A stretch of DNA of 64,000 nt from Spirosoma taeanense (GCF_013127955.1 NZ_CP053435.1:2604001-2668000), one strand, 5' to 3'; shown: positions 1-8,091, counted from the stretch's first letter. Notes: generated from the sequence alone by a model not told the origin. Program-made: numbers and translations.

Positions 1-693
1 ACGGACTGGCTGGACGCCTATGGCGGTCCGGATGCGGCTCACCCTAAGTTTACACCTGTTCAGAAAGCCATTAGTTACTCCATGACCTCGCCCTTCACGA
101 CGGGCGGTATCCGGGGCAGCAGGAAAAACCTGGGCGGTACGTATCACCCGCGCAGCTTCAACATGGGGCTGTCGCGGAAAGTCTGGGAAACAATTGGGGG
201 CTATAAACTCAGCCGCATGGGCGAGGATATCGAGTTCGCCATCCGCATCATCGAAAACGGCTTTAAAACCGGTCTGATCCCCGATGCCTTCATTTATCAC
301 AAACGTCGAACGAACTTCAGACAATTTTTTCGGCAGTTGCGGTTCTTTGGCCGGGCGCGTATCAACATCTCGCGCTACTATCCCCGTGAGCTAAAACTTG
401 TTCACCTGTTTCCGGCACTGTTTACACTGTTCGTGTTTTCGGTACCAGTCTGGGTACTGGTCAACGGAACTTTGTTTGGGCTGGCGCTTGGTGTTTTGCT
501 CGTATTTTCGGTACTTATCTTTCTCGATGCATCCCGTAAAGAAAACAGCCTTTACGTAGGTTTGCTGAGCGTGGCAGCCGCCTTTGTTCAACTGATCGGT
601 TATGGAACTGGCTTCCTGAGTGAAGGCTGGAAACGGCTCCGGGAGCCCAAAGGCTTCCGGGAAACCGGTGCAACGATTGAATATCCGACGTAA
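1..693 (+). CDS. Glycosyltransferase family 2, C-terminal part (5' end outside window)
   Basis: The frame is open from base 1, so only the last 230 codons are visible. The segment SFNMGLSRKVWETIGGY followed by GEDIEF is the acceptor-side half of a GT-A fold family 2 glycosyltransferase, where the ED pair is the usual catalytic-base region. The nucleotide-binding DxD half must lie upstream. Three hydrophobic stretches follow (LVHLFPALFTLFVFSVPVWV, LFGLALGVLLVFSVLIFL and LLSVAAAFVQLIGYG), so the enzyme is membrane-anchored and probably transfers sugar to a lipid carrier or surface polysaccharide. The substrate cannot be told. The first internal Met (base 82) falls inside the catalytic domain and is not the start. 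Family assignment is firm; the specific role is unknown. Confidence 0.85.
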   Translation, partial: TDWLDAYGGPDAAHPKFTPVQKAISYSMTSPFTTGGIRGSRKNLGGTYHPRSFNMGLSRKVWETIGGYKLSRMGEDIEFAIRIIENGFKTGLIPDAFIYHKRRTNFRQFFRQLRFFGRARINISRYYPRELKLVHLFPALFTLFVFSVPVWVLVNGTLFGLALGVLLVFSVLIFLDASRKENSLYVGLLSVAAAFVQLIGYGTGFLSEGWKRLREPKGFRETGATIEYPT

Positions 694-779
694 AAAGGTC
701 AGGCCCGGATAACCCCACGTTAACAACGCAACAGGATGCCGCGTTAAGAAAATTAATCCTGAAACTCTATCTATACAGC

Positions 780-1133
780 ATGGCCAAAATTGCCAAACCG
801 CCCGGTCAACAACTAGTTAAACGAATGAGTACCCGCACCAAGTGGCTGATTCTGGCGCCGTTGAGTCTGTTGCTGATTGGAGCCGGACTGTGCGTCCTGA
901 GTGAGGCCAGTAATGCCAAGCATACGGGTGCGCCGTTTCGTCAGTGGTTTTTGTGGGGCACCTACGCGCTGATTCTGGTCAACGGCGGCCTGTCGCTGTT
1001 TGGCCAGGCCGTGCGGTACCGGGTGCAGCTCGACTACCGCCGGTTTGTACGCCGGGAGCTAAAGAAGCGTGAGCGGGACTGGAGCCGGATGCTCCAAAAA
1101 CGAAAATCCTCACCGGGGCGGGGTGAGGATTGA
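780..1133 (+). CDS. Small two-helix membrane protein of unknown function
   Basis: This 117-residue protein is not recognised. A basic N-terminus is followed by two hydrophobic segments at about residues 22-42 (WLILAPLSLLLIGAGLCVLS) and 55-76 (WFLWGTYALILVNGGLSLFG). The C-terminal tail is strongly basic (RRFVRRELKKRERDW) and probably cytoplasmic. It lies 86 nt downstream of the glycosyltransferase on the same strand and may be co-transcribed with it. A second Met at residue 16 is an alternative start. The composition fits a genuine inner-membrane protein. No function is proposed. Confidence 0.6.
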   Translation: MAKIAKPPGQQLVKRMSTRTKWLILAPLSLLLIGAGLCVLSEASNAKHTGAPFRQWFLWGTYALILVNGGLSLFGQAVRYRVQLDYRRFVRRELKKRERDWSRMLQKRKSSPGRGED

Positions 1134-1156
1134 GTTGAAAGCTGAATCGTAGCGGA

Positions 1157-1312
1157 TTAAGCTTGTTTTTTCTCCGCGAACGAAGCTTTGATCGCTTCTA
1201 CGTCAACGTTCTTGATGACCGGCTTACGCAGCAGTTGCTTGATAGCGGCCGTTTTGTTATTGGCGATGGCGCGGTTCCGGCGACCTTTACGCTTCAGTTC
1301 AGTTATTCCCAT
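1157..1312 (-). CDS. Conserved-looking small basic protein, 51 aa
   Basis: An open frame of 51 codons starts ATG at 1312 and ends TAA at 1157. The product begins MGITELKRKGRRNRAIANNK and ends with an acidic/basic stretch (NVDVEAIKASFAEKKQA). It is lysine- and arginine-rich, has no membrane segment, and looks like a small nucleic-acid or ribosome-associated protein. From memory, near-identical short proteins annotated only as hypothetical occur across Bacteroidota; I cannot confirm this here. A perfect TAnnTTTG promoter element lies 42 bases upstream (1361-1354), which supports real expression. It sits between convergent and divergent neighbours, with no overlap with other genes. Confidence 0.75.
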   Translation of the reverse strand: MGITELKRKGRRNRAIANNKTAAIKQLLRKPVIKNVDVEAIKASFAEKKQA

Positions 1313-1353
1313 GATTATATCGTATGTTAACTTGTCGGTTCGATTTTAGGGTG

Positions 1354-1361
1354 CAAAAATA
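1354..1361 (-). promoter_or_regulatory. TAnnTTTG promoter element for the 51-aa gene
   Basis: On the minus strand the sequence reads TATTTTTG, a perfect match to the Bacteroidota -7 consensus. Transcription would start about 6 nt downstream, leaving a leader of about 36 nt before the ATG at 1312. No clear TTG is seen at the -33 position. Confidence 0.5.
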
Positions 1362-1514
1362 AGGATATTTATGACAGGATTAGAGGTTTGGTCGGTTTTT
1401 TTCTAAAGGCAGTGGTTGACCTGGGCCGAACACAGGTGCCAAACCGGGACTGACGCCGAGTAGGGAAAGTAACAAGAATCTGGTCAGCCCTGTCAATTCT
1501 GTACGGCTGTGCCT

Positions 1515-1522
1515 TAATTTTG
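1515..1522 (+). promoter_or_regulatory. TAnnTTTG promoter element directly in front of hisS
   Basis: TAATTTTG ends only 4 nt before the hisS ATG at 1527. If this is the -7 element, the start of transcription falls on or almost on the start codon, giving a leaderless or nearly leaderless message. The -33 region is weak (no TTG at the right distance). Confidence 0.45.
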
Positions 1523-1526
1523 CGGT

Positions 1527-2903
1527 ATGCAAAAACCGACCTTACCCAAAGGTACCCGTGATTTCGGGCCGGAGCAGATGCGCAAACGGCTCTTTATTTT
1601 TGATACTATCCGCCAGACCTTCCAGCGGTTTGGCTTCCAGCCTTTAGAGACCCCGTCCATGGAAAACCTATCCGTGCTGATGGGGAAATACGGCGACGAA
1701 GGCGATCAGCTTCTGTTTAAAATTCTGAATTCCGGCGATTTTGCGGCTGGCCTGACCGAGCCCGATCTACAATCGGGCTCTAAAAATATAACTCCTAAGA
1801 TTGCCGAAAAGGGATTACGGTATGACCTGACGGTGCCTTTTGCCCGTTACGTAGTGATGAACCGCCACGCCCTGCCGCTGCCCTTCAAACGGTATCAGAT
1901 GCAGCCGGTGTGGCGGGCCGACCGTCCGCAGAAAGGCCGCTACCGCGAGTTCTACCAGTGCGACGCCGACGTGGTCGGGACGGATTCGCTGCTATGCGAG
2001 GCCGAGATTGTGCTGATGATCCACGAGGTGTTCCGGAATCTGAACATTCAGGACTTTACGCTCAAAATCAATAACCGGAAAATTCTGTCGGGGATTGCTG
2101 AGGTGATTGGACGGCCAGGGCAGGAGGGAACGCTGAGCGTGGCGATTGATAAACTGGATAAGATTGGCCGGGGGAAAGTGCTGGACGAACTGCGCGAGCG
2201 GGGTTTCTCTGACGACGCCATCACCAGCCTTGAGCCTTTGTTTGCTTTTGATGACCTCTCGACCGATCAGGTGCTAACTCAGCTCGAAACCTGGCTGGCT
2301 ACGTCCGCTACGGCGCAACAGGGCATTACCGAACTACGCGAGACCCTCCAACTGGCCGCCCAGTACGGCCTGACGGATACGCACGTGCAGATTGACCCGA
2401 CGCTGGCGCGGGGGCTGTCGTATTATACAGGCGCCATCTTTGAAGTAAAAGCCAACGGCGTATCCATCGGCAGCGTCAGTGGCGGTGGTCGTTACGATAA
2501 CCTGACGGGCACGTTCGGCATGCCGGGGCTATCGGGGGTAGGTATTTCGTTTGGCGTCGACCGGATTTACGACGTAATGGACGAGCTGAACCTGTTTCCT
2601 GCCGGAGCCGGTCAGGGAACGCGGGTACTGATCGTGCCGTTCGATGCCGAGGCTCGTGCAGTGGCTCTGCCGCTATTGAGTCAGCTTCGGGCGTCGGGTG
2701 TGGCGGCCGAGGTGTATCCCGATCTGGTGAAGGTGAAAAAAATGCTTGATTACGCCAACGCCAAAGCCATTCCTTACGTCGTCCTGATCGGCTCGGAAGA
2801 AGTGCAGACGGGTGAGTTAACCGTCAAAAATATGCTGACCGGCGAGCAGCAGAAATTACGTAAAGACGATATTCTAGCGTTCATGCAGGAAAAGTCTGAG
2901 TAA
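1527..2903 (+). CDS. hisS: Histidine--tRNA ligase
   Basis: Class II aminoacyl-tRNA synthetase that charges tRNA-His with histidine using ATP, in the cytoplasm. The 458 residues match the usual bacterial length. The N-terminus PTLPKGTRDFGPEQMRKR is typical. Motif 2 lies around residues 126-145 (QPVWRADRPQKGRYREFYQ). The histidine-specific motif LARGLSYYTG is at 293-302, the glycine-rich SVSGGGRYDNL at 316-326 and motif 3 GISFGVDRI at 339-347. Residues 365-455 form the anticodon-binding alpha/beta domain. The ATG at 1527 gives the full conserved N-terminus. It is a single-copy housekeeping gene with its own promoter, and an imperfect hairpin follows it. The call is secure. Confidence 0.98.
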   Translation: MQKPTLPKGTRDFGPEQMRKRLFIFDTIRQTFQRFGFQPLETPSMENLSVLMGKYGDEGDQLLFKILNSGDFAAGLTEPDLQSGSKNITPKIAEKGLRYDLTVPFARYVVMNRHALPLPFKRYQMQPVWRADRPQKGRYREFYQCDADVVGTDSLLCEAEIVLMIHEVFRNLNIQDFTLKINNRKILSGIAEVIGRPGQEGTLSVAIDKLDKIGRGKVLDELRERGFSDDAITSLEPLFAFDDLSTDQVLTQLETWLATSATAQQGITELRETLQLAAQYGLTDTHVQIDPTLARGLSYYTGAIFEVKANGVSIGSVSGGGRYDNLTGTFGMPGLSGVGISFGVDRIYDVMDELNLFPAGAGQGTRVLIVPFDAEARAVALPLLSQLRASGVAAEVYPDLVKVKKMLDYANAKAIPYVVLIGSEEVQTGELTVKNMLTGEQQKLRKDDILAFMQEKSE

Positions 2904-2920
2904 TCGTCAGTAGAAATAGA

Positions 2921-2974
2921 AGAAAACCCTCTGGCTAAACCCTGTTACGTGCAGGTTTGGCCAGAAGATTTTCT
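2921..2974. terminator. Hairpin between hisS and the DUF4242 gene, probable two-way terminator
   Basis: CTGGCTAAACC (2931-2941) pairs with GGTTTGGCCAG (2954-2964) with one G-U-type mismatch. AGAAAA (2921-2926) and TTTTCT (2969-2974) extend the stem at the base. It sits between convergent genes and has A/T tracts on both sides. Confidence 0.55.
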
Positions 2975-2992
2975 AAGCAACTAGTCGCCAGT

Positions 2993-3265
2993 TTACTCGG
3001 CAGTTGTTGGGTCGATGATGGTCGCTACTTCATTCACCGAATTCGCTGGAAAGCCGCCCTGACGGGCGTGTTCACGGACCATGTCGGCATTGGGGGCAAT
3101 GTAAACGCAGTAGATTTTGTCGCCGGTTACGTAACTCTGTACCCATTGGATTTCCGGTCCCATATTCTGCAGGACACCACAGGAGGTTTGCGAAATACCT
3201 TTGAGTTGTTCAGACGTTAACGCACCGGCTCCCGGGATTTCCCGCTCAATTACATATTTAGGCAT
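2993..3265 (-). CDS. DUF4242 domain protein
   Basis: A 90-residue single-domain protein. The opening MPKYVIEREIPGAGALTSEQ and the later segments SYVTGDKIYCVYIAPN and VREHARQGGFPANSVNEV are characteristic of the DUF4242 family. These are small ferredoxin-like alpha/beta proteins, some of which bind nickel. No signal peptide is seen, so it is cytoplasmic. It is the last gene of a minus-strand group that includes two methyltransferases and an OsmC-like protein; gaps of over 100 nt leave co-transcription uncertain. Its biochemical function is unknown. Confidence 0.8.
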   Translation of the reverse strand: MPKYVIEREIPGAGALTSEQLKGISQTSCGVLQNMGPEIQWVQSYVTGDKIYCVYIAPNADMVREHARQGGFPANSVNEVATIIDPTTAE

Positions 3266-3381
3266 TGTTCAAGGTATTTAGTGTTTTCCTACTCGTCTGG
3301 CTTTTCGGTATCGCCCCGTTTTTTAAGTGGTCGCTGGATTCCACCATATCGTCTGGCTGCTGGTCTGCCAGCCGGACTCTG

Positions 3382-4221
3382 CTATTTTTCCGCTGAAATG
3401 ACGATGGCTCCGTAGTCAATAGCCGTATTCGGGTATTTCTGATCGACTAAATCGAACACATCGTTCCGGATTTTCTGCTTCATAGCCTCAGCAGCCTTGC
3501 TCATGGCAGCAACTACCGGGGCCACTACGTCGTTCATGAACGTCCAGTAGGTTTCTTTATCACCGTACTTCACTTGACCGGTTATTTCCTGTTCTGAAAT
3601 ATTCTTCAGACCGGCCTTCCGGAACAGATCGGCAATGAAGCCCGGATTGCCGCAACGAAACATGCCCGGTGCGCCGGGTGGCGGAGCTGGCAACTGCATA
3701 TGTTTGTTGAGGGTACTCATGGTAGCGGTCACCCAGAAATTTTTGTCGGGTGTGCTCCAGACCGCCGTAGCAATTCGGCCACCGGGCTTTAGTACCCGCG
3801 CCATTTCGTTGGCGGCCCGTTGCATATCGGGGAAAAACATAAACCCGAAGCGGCAACTGACCGCATCGAAGGTTTCATCGTCGAAGGGTAAGTCGCAGAC
3901 GTCGCAGAGGACGGTTTCGTAATTGGTGATGCCTTTCTGGGCAGCCTTGTCGCGGGCTACGTCGAGCATCCCATCGGCCAGGTCCGTGATAACGACTTTT
4001 CCGTTTTTCACGATGGTGGCTATCGTCAGGCCCGGCTCACCGGTGCCGGCGGCAATATCGAGAACTGTATCCGTGTCGTTCAACTGAAGAGAATGGATAA
4101 TCGCATCGCCCATGGGTCTCAGAAAATCCATGGTAAAGTCGTCCCATTTACGCCAGCCGGGCGAGAACTTGTTCCAGGTTTCTTTTTGCTGGTCCCGAAT
4201 CTGTTCCATTTGTGCTTCCAT
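3382..4221 (-). CDS. Class I SAM-dependent methyltransferase (UbiE-like)
   Basis: The 279-residue protein has the Rossmann methyltransferase fold. Motif I VLDIAAGTGEPG is at residues 53-64. An acidic residue follows in VVITDLADGML, and a post-I region CDVCDLPFDDETFDAVSCRF precedes LKPGGRIATAVWS (motif III). These features match the UbiE/Coq5-type small-molecule methyltransferases. The N-terminal helices (QQKETWNKFSPGWRKW) are the substrate lid seen in that group. The substrate is unknown. A second Met at residue 5 is an alternative start. A paralogue with the same layout is encoded at 5330-6199, so the two may act on related substrates or represent an old duplication. Confidence 0.85.
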   Translation of the reverse strand: MEAQMEQIRDQQKETWNKFSPGWRKWDDFTMDFLRPMGDAIIHSLQLNDTDTVLDIAAGTGEPGLTIATIVKNGKVVITDLADGMLDVARDKAAQKGITNYETVLCDVCDLPFDDETFDAVSCRFGFMFFPDMQRAANEMARVLKPGGRIATAVWSTPDKNFWVTATMSTLNKHMQLPAPPPGAPGMFRCGNPGFIADLFRKAGLKNISEQEITGQVKYGDKETYWTFMNDVVAPVVAAMSKAAEAMKQKIRNDVFDLVDQKYPNTAIDYGAIVISAEK

Positions 4222-4277
4222 AGCATCTGGGTTTAGTTGTTGATTACAAATGAACTCTGCTGCAAACGAGCCTGCCG

Positions 4278-4691
4278 TTACCGGGTCAGGGTAATGCTGA
4301 GCCCGTTCCGCAGCGTATTATGGATTTCGGCGATCTGGTCGGTGTATGTAATCAGAGCTTCAATATCAGCCGTTGGGGCGTCGGACATGACGTTGGCTGT
4401 GTAGTTGAAATTGGTGCCGGGCTCACCGGCTGCGCCAAAGTCGCCGGTAAACGCCACCTCTACGCCCGAAACCGGGATATTTCGTTTGGCGGCCTCCCGA
4501 TAGATGTCGTTGCAGAAACAGGTCGCCAGGGATAGGAGCAGGAGTTCCCCACCATTTATGGACGAGCCAAAACCAGAGGGCTTGGGCGAAATCTGCAATT
4601 CCTTGACCGATTCATCGGTCCTGACGGTGATTTCATGCTGGTTGAAACTGCTTTTTATATTGGCGGAAATACGCATGCTTGTACTGGTCAT
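4278..4691 (-). CDS. OsmC-like protein lacking the second peroxidatic cysteine
   Basis: This is an OsmC/Ohr-fold protein of about 137 residues. The helix GGELLLLSLATCFCNDIYREA carries the first conserved cysteine region, and a beta-rich N-terminal half (ISANIKSSFNQHEITVRTDE) precedes it. True OsmC/Ohr peroxidases need a second cysteine near the C-terminus; here the C-terminal segment (EIHNTLRNGLSITLTR) has none. It may therefore not be a classical hydroperoxide reductase. The chosen start is the Met at 4691. A longer frame begins at 4751 and a shorter start exists at 4676. It is probably cytoplasmic and lies 56 nt upstream of the methyltransferase gene at 3382-4221. Confidence 0.75.
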   Translation of the reverse strand: MTSTSMRISANIKSSFNQHEITVRTDESVKELQISPKPSGFGSSINGGELLLLSLATCFCNDIYREAAKRNIPVSGVEVAFTGDFGAAGEPGTNFNYTANVMSDAPTADIEALITYTDQIAEIHNTLRNGLSITLTR

Positions 4692-4827
4692 TGGCAAACG
4701 GGAGTGGTCCTGAACAGAAAAACCTGGCTTGGCCGGCGTCTGAAAACGCACGTGCTGGAACCAAGGTTAAATAAAGCTGAAAAGTCAATTTGAGAGCTAA
4801 ACTCTTGATTTACTGGTTATAGGAAGC

Positions 4828-5298
4828 CTAAGGATTGACGGAACGGACGGCGCGGTCCAGTCTATAGAGGTCAAATCCCGCTGCCCAATAGTCCTTTACT
4901 ATTTCCCGAAGTTCGAAGCCAAAGCGCTCGTAGAATGGATAAACGAACTGGGATGTCCTGACTTCAATCGTCTTTACGCCGACAAGCTGCTGAATTTGCT
5001 GAATCCTGAATTTCGTCAGGGCGGAACCCAGCCCCTTACCCTGGCTTTGTGGATGAATAATGTCCCAGGATAACCGGACCGTAAGGCCATCGACCATGAC
5101 GTTGAAGCCGCCACAGCCCTGTATGACGTTGTCAGTTTCCACTACGTAATAATGATCGCTGTGATCGTCCAGATAATAAAGCAGGTCCTGTTCTTCGTCC
5201 GGCGAAAAGTAATCCGGAGTGTTCAGCCGTAACAGATTTAGGATGTCGTTTCGGTCAGATGCCCTGTGGAGCCTGATTGTTATGTCGTTGGCCATCAT
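4828..5298 (-). CDS. GNAT family N-acetyltransferase
   Basis: The acetyl-CoA binding signature SQGKGLGSALTKFRI (Q/R-x-x-G-x-G/A) and the C-terminal FYERFGFELRE strand-loop identify a single-domain GNAT acetyltransferase of about 156 residues. It transfers acetyl from acetyl-CoA to an amine. The substrate cannot be inferred. Two adjacent Met codons at 5298 and 5295 are likely starts. The frame stays open to an ATG at 5346, which would overlap the upstream methyltransferase gene by 17 nt. Either arrangement suggests translational coupling with that gene. Confidence 0.8.
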   Translation of the reverse strand: MMANDITIRLHRASDRNDILNLLRLNTPDYFSPDEEQDLLYYLDDHSDHYYVVETDNVIQGCGGFNVMVDGLTVRLSWDIIHPQSQGKGLGSALTKFRIQQIQQLVGVKTIEVRTSQFVYPFYERFGFELREIVKDYWAAGFDLYRLDRAVRSVNP

Positions 5299-5329
5299 GC
5301 CTTGTTTAGCTGCAGTCAGTACAAGTGTG

Positions 5330-6199
5330 TTAAGGTTTCTCGCCAACCGCTACGACCATTTCGCAGGGACCTTCGAACCCGTTTTCCGTTTCAAATTTCT
5401 GAAGTTCCTGCTCAATTTCCTCCCAGACCGACGCTTTCTCGGCGTCCGACAGGCTGCTCATCATCTGGTGCAAAGCGCCAAATGATTCTTTCTCAAATTT
5501 GACGCATTCGCTGGCGGAGCTAAGCTGCAGGGGCGAGTCAATCCGCTCGGTCCTGACGTTGCTGAACCCGGCATGCGTAAACGCCTGTTCGAGTACGCCT
5601 TCGGCGCCCAGACTGAACGGTCCCGGCTGACCCGGAAGGGGAGGAGGCAGCTTGGCCCGATTGCGGATAATAGAGACCGGAACCGAGAAAAACTTGTTCT
5701 TGTCTGGGGTTGAATACACTATGGCCGCCACTTTTCCACCTGGTTTTAGAACGCGCAGCATTTCCTTCAGCGCTCGTTGCTGATCAGGGAAATAAATCAG
5801 GCCCACCCGAGAGATCACGGCATCGAACGTTTCATCGTCAAGCGTCAGATTCTCGCCATCCATTACCTGAGTTTTTACGTTGTTTAGGCCGGCCTGTTGC
5901 GCCATTTGTTTGGCGTAATCCAGAATGTTGGACGAAATATCGGTTGCCAGCACATATCCGGAAGGTCCAACTCGCCTGGCGGTCGTGATGGACTGTTCAC
6001 CGGCCCCAGCGGCAATATCCAGAACCCGGTGGCCGCTGCCAATACCGGCCATATCCAGCATTTTGTCGGTGGCTTTGCCGAGCCATTGATTGAGCGTAGA
6101 GCTCCACCGGTACCAGGCTTCAGCGGCTGTCTGCCACTGGTCGTGGGTAGTCTGTTTGTACTTAACCGGGTCAAATTGAGGGGTAGCGGTCGTTTCCAT
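5330..6199 (-). CDS. Class I SAM-dependent methyltransferase (second copy)
   Basis: A 289-residue methyltransferase. Motif I VLDIAAGAGEQS lies at about residues 59-70, the adenosine-binding acidic residue in VLATDISSNIL, and motif III in LKPGGKVAAIVYS. The architecture parallels the product of 3382-4221: an N-terminal helical lid containing HDQWQTAAEAWYRW, a Rossmann core and a C-terminal cap. The pair is likely paralogous. It appears to be the first gene of a minus-strand group (methyltransferase, GNAT, OsmC-like, methyltransferase, DUF4242). No substrate-specific residues are recognisable. A small-molecule (quinone- or lipid-like) substrate is a guess from UbiE resemblance only. Confidence 0.85.
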   Translation of the reverse strand: METTATPQFDPVKYKQTTHDQWQTAAEAWYRWSSTLNQWLGKATDKMLDMAGIGSGHRVLDIAAGAGEQSITTARRVGPSGYVLATDISSNILDYAKQMAQQAGLNNVKTQVMDGENLTLDDETFDAVISRVGLIYFPDQQRALKEMLRVLKPGGKVAAIVYSTPDKNKFFSVPVSIIRNRAKLPPPLPGQPGPFSLGAEGVLEQAFTHAGFSNVRTERIDSPLQLSSASECVKFEKESFGALHQMMSSLSDAEKASVWEEIEQELQKFETENGFEGPCEMVVAVGEKP

Positions 6200-6263
6200 A
6201 GTATTATAGGTATAGGTTTATAGGTAGAGATATTTTCGTAAAAGACTACTTTATACATATCCT

Positions 6264-6306
6264 GAACCGGTACGCCATCGGTTAAGAAGCGATGTCGTAC
6301 CGGTTC
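6264..6306. repeat. 17-bp inverted repeat, probable hairpin
   Basis: GAACCGGTACGCCATCG (6264-6280) pairs with CGATGTCGTACCGGTTC (6290-6306) with one mismatch and a 9-nt loop. It sits between the repeat-protein gene and the methyltransferase gene, both on the minus strand. It could be a terminator or a leader structure. Confidence 0.45.
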
Positions 6307-6332
6307 TGACGAACGAGTTACCGAAGAAAGCT

Positions 6333-6375
6333 GATCGTCTCAGCCAGCTTAATTCTTCAACTGGCTGAGACGATC
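6333..6375 (-). terminator. 15-bp hairpin overlapping the stop codon of the repeat-protein gene
   Basis: GATCGTCTCAGCCAG (6333-6347) and CTGGCTGAGACGATC (6361-6375) are perfect complements with a 13-nt loop. The hairpin includes the last codons and the stop (6349-6351). No long T tract follows, so its efficiency as a terminator is uncertain. Confidence 0.4.
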
Positions 6376-8091
6376 TTCAATTCGCTGCTGCCGCTCGCGT
6401 AACTCCTGATTCGCCTGCTGTTGTTTGACCAGCAGTGCCCGTAACGTATCGAGCTGACTAGCCTGCGTAGCTAGCCGCTGATTTTCCTTCTGGAGTTCAA
6501 TCAGGTGCAGGGTTAGCTCCTCAATTTTCTCCAGTAGTCTGGCGTCCATCTGCGCTACGTCAAGACCTTCCCGAACAACTTCCTGAGCCGAAGGCACACC
6601 CGGCAAGTGCTGATGCTGCTGGATATAGCGTTCCACCTCCGGCAGACTTCTAAGCTGATAATTCCGGTCAAACACCTTGTCGCTCCACTGATCGGTGCTG
6701 CTGACGGCCACCTTCACCTTTTCGGTCAGGATGCCCTGGCCGACATACAGACTATAACCCGTTGGCGTGCGGCTTACGCCTTTACCAATAACCACGCTCT
6801 GATTCTCAACGGCCTTTAGTAGGGGCCCCTGCTTCTGCCAGAAGACTTCGCTGACACCTTCCCGCGTGGTAGAACCGTTGGTAGAGCCCAGGATAAGGTT
6901 TCCAGAGCCATCGACCGTAAGAAACTTGGTGGCATTGGTTACACTGGCCGAGCTGGCACTGGTCAGGTTCTGCAGCCGAACCCCGGATGTATTGGCGGCT
7001 GCGCTCACGATGTGCAGTTTGTTAGACGGGGCGCTGGTGCCAATGCCCACGTTCGCATTGTCGCCCAGCACAACCGCGTTGGAGATATTCACCAGGGCGT
7101 TCGGACCAATGGCCGTGGCGTTGGTCAGGCTGCCGGCCCCGGCATCGGCCCGGAAACCCAGAAACAGGTTGGTATTTCCTCCACTGTTGAGCCGACCGCT
7201 TTCAAAACCAATGGCCACATTGTTGTCGCCATTCACCCGTGTTCCGTTGCCCGCGTTGGTGCCTAAATAGATGTTGTAGCCCCCGCTGGTGTTTTGCCCA
7301 CCTGCATTATCGCCCAGAAAATAGTTGCCTGTGCCGATTGTATTACTGGACCCGGCGTTGGTGCCCAGCATGAAGTTCGACGAACCGGTGGTGTTGTTCT
7401 GTCCCGCCTGAACGCCCAGAAAGGTGTTGAACTGGCCACTGGTGTTGCTATAACCCGCGCGGAACCCGAAAAACATATTGGCCGTGCCGGTATTGTTGTA
7501 GCCGGCCAGGTAGCCCACGAACGTGTTCTGATTACCGCTCTGATTTAAATAGCCGCTCTGATAACCAATAAACGTGTTACCTGTTCCAGTTGTGGTATTA
7601 TAGCCTGCCCGATACCCAAGAAAACTACTTTCGCTGGCCGTGATATTATAGCCGGCCTGATAACCCAGCATGGCATTTCTGGAGGCTGTGGTGCCGAAAT
7701 AACCGGCGTCTCTGCCAACATAGGTGTTATCGGAGCCGGTGGTTGTTGAGCCGCCGGCAAACCGCCCTAAAAACACGTTGTTCGCGCCGGTTGTGTTGGC
7801 CTGACCGGCGGATGAACCCAGAAACACATTACTGACACCTTGCGTATTAAACCGGCCCGCCGAGCGACCGATCATGACGTTAGACTCACCACTTGTGTTT
7901 ACGTAACCGGCATAGTTTCCCAAGAATACGTTATAACCACCCGTCATGGTATTGTTACCAGCGGTGGTTCCAACAATAACGTTTTCAGTACCGGGCGTTG
8001 GCGATGAAGGCGACGTAATAACCAGGTTGCCCTGAGCCTGTAGTTCAAGCGTTGCTGCGGATAAAAGCAGAAGCAAGTAGATCTTTTTCAT
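6349..8091 (-). CDS. Exported surface protein with about 17 tandem NxFLGxxAGxxNTTG repeats and a coiled-coil end
   Basis: From ATG 8091 the product has about 580 residues. A signal peptide (MKKIYLLLLLSAATLELQAQ) is followed by about 17 repeats of 16-17 residues with consensus N-x-F-L-G-x-x-A-G-x-x-N-T-T-G. This resembles the left-handed beta-rolls of trimeric autotransporter heads. Next come a beta-rich neck, the Bacteroidota motif RNYQLRSLPEVERYIQQHQH followed by LPGVPSA, and a C-terminal coiled coil of about 75 residues. That order (head, neck, stalk) suggests a trimeric fibre at the cell surface, though no outer-membrane anchor or T9SS domain is evident. Upstream in-frame Met (8127) would spoil the signal peptide. 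The repeats also show at DNA level and could expand or contract. Confidence 0.75.
   Translation of the reverse strand: MKKIYLLLLLSAATLELQAQGNLVITSPSSPTPGTENVIVGTTAGNNTMTGGYNVFLGNYAGYVNTSGESNVMIGRSAGRFNTQGVSNVFLGSSAGQANTTGANNVFLGRFAGGSTTTGSDNTYVGRDAGYFGTTASRNAMLGYQAGYNITASESSFLGYRAGYNTTTGTGNTFIGYQSGYLNQSGNQNTFVGYLAGYNNTGTANMFFGFRAGYSNTSGQFNTFLGVQAGQNNTTGSSNFMLGTNAGSSNTIGTGNYFLGDNAGGQNTSGGYNIYLGTNAGNGTRVNGDNNVAIGFESGRLNSGGNTNLFLGFRADAGAGSLTNATAIGPNALVNISNAVVLGDNANVGIGTSAPSNKLHIVSAAANTSGVRLQNLTSASSASVTNATKFLTVDGSGNLILGSTNGSTTREGVSEVFWQKQGPLLKAVENQSVVIGKGVSRTPTGYSLYVGQGILTEKVKVAVSSTDQWSDKVFDRNYQLRSLPEVERYIQQHQHLPGVPSAQEVVREGLDVAQMDARLLEKIEELTLHLIELQKENQRLATQASQLDTLRALLVKQQQANQELRERQQRIEDRLSQLKN

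Noticed and set aside
1313..1526. tRNA or small RNA gene upstream of hisS
   Set aside because: No cloverleaf or conserved T-loop was found; only promoter elements are visible.
6880..8000. Regular repeats of about 48-51 nt resembling a CRISPR array
   Set aside because: They are in frame, encode the NxFLGxxAGxxNTTG protein repeats, and have no constant repeat with unique spacers.
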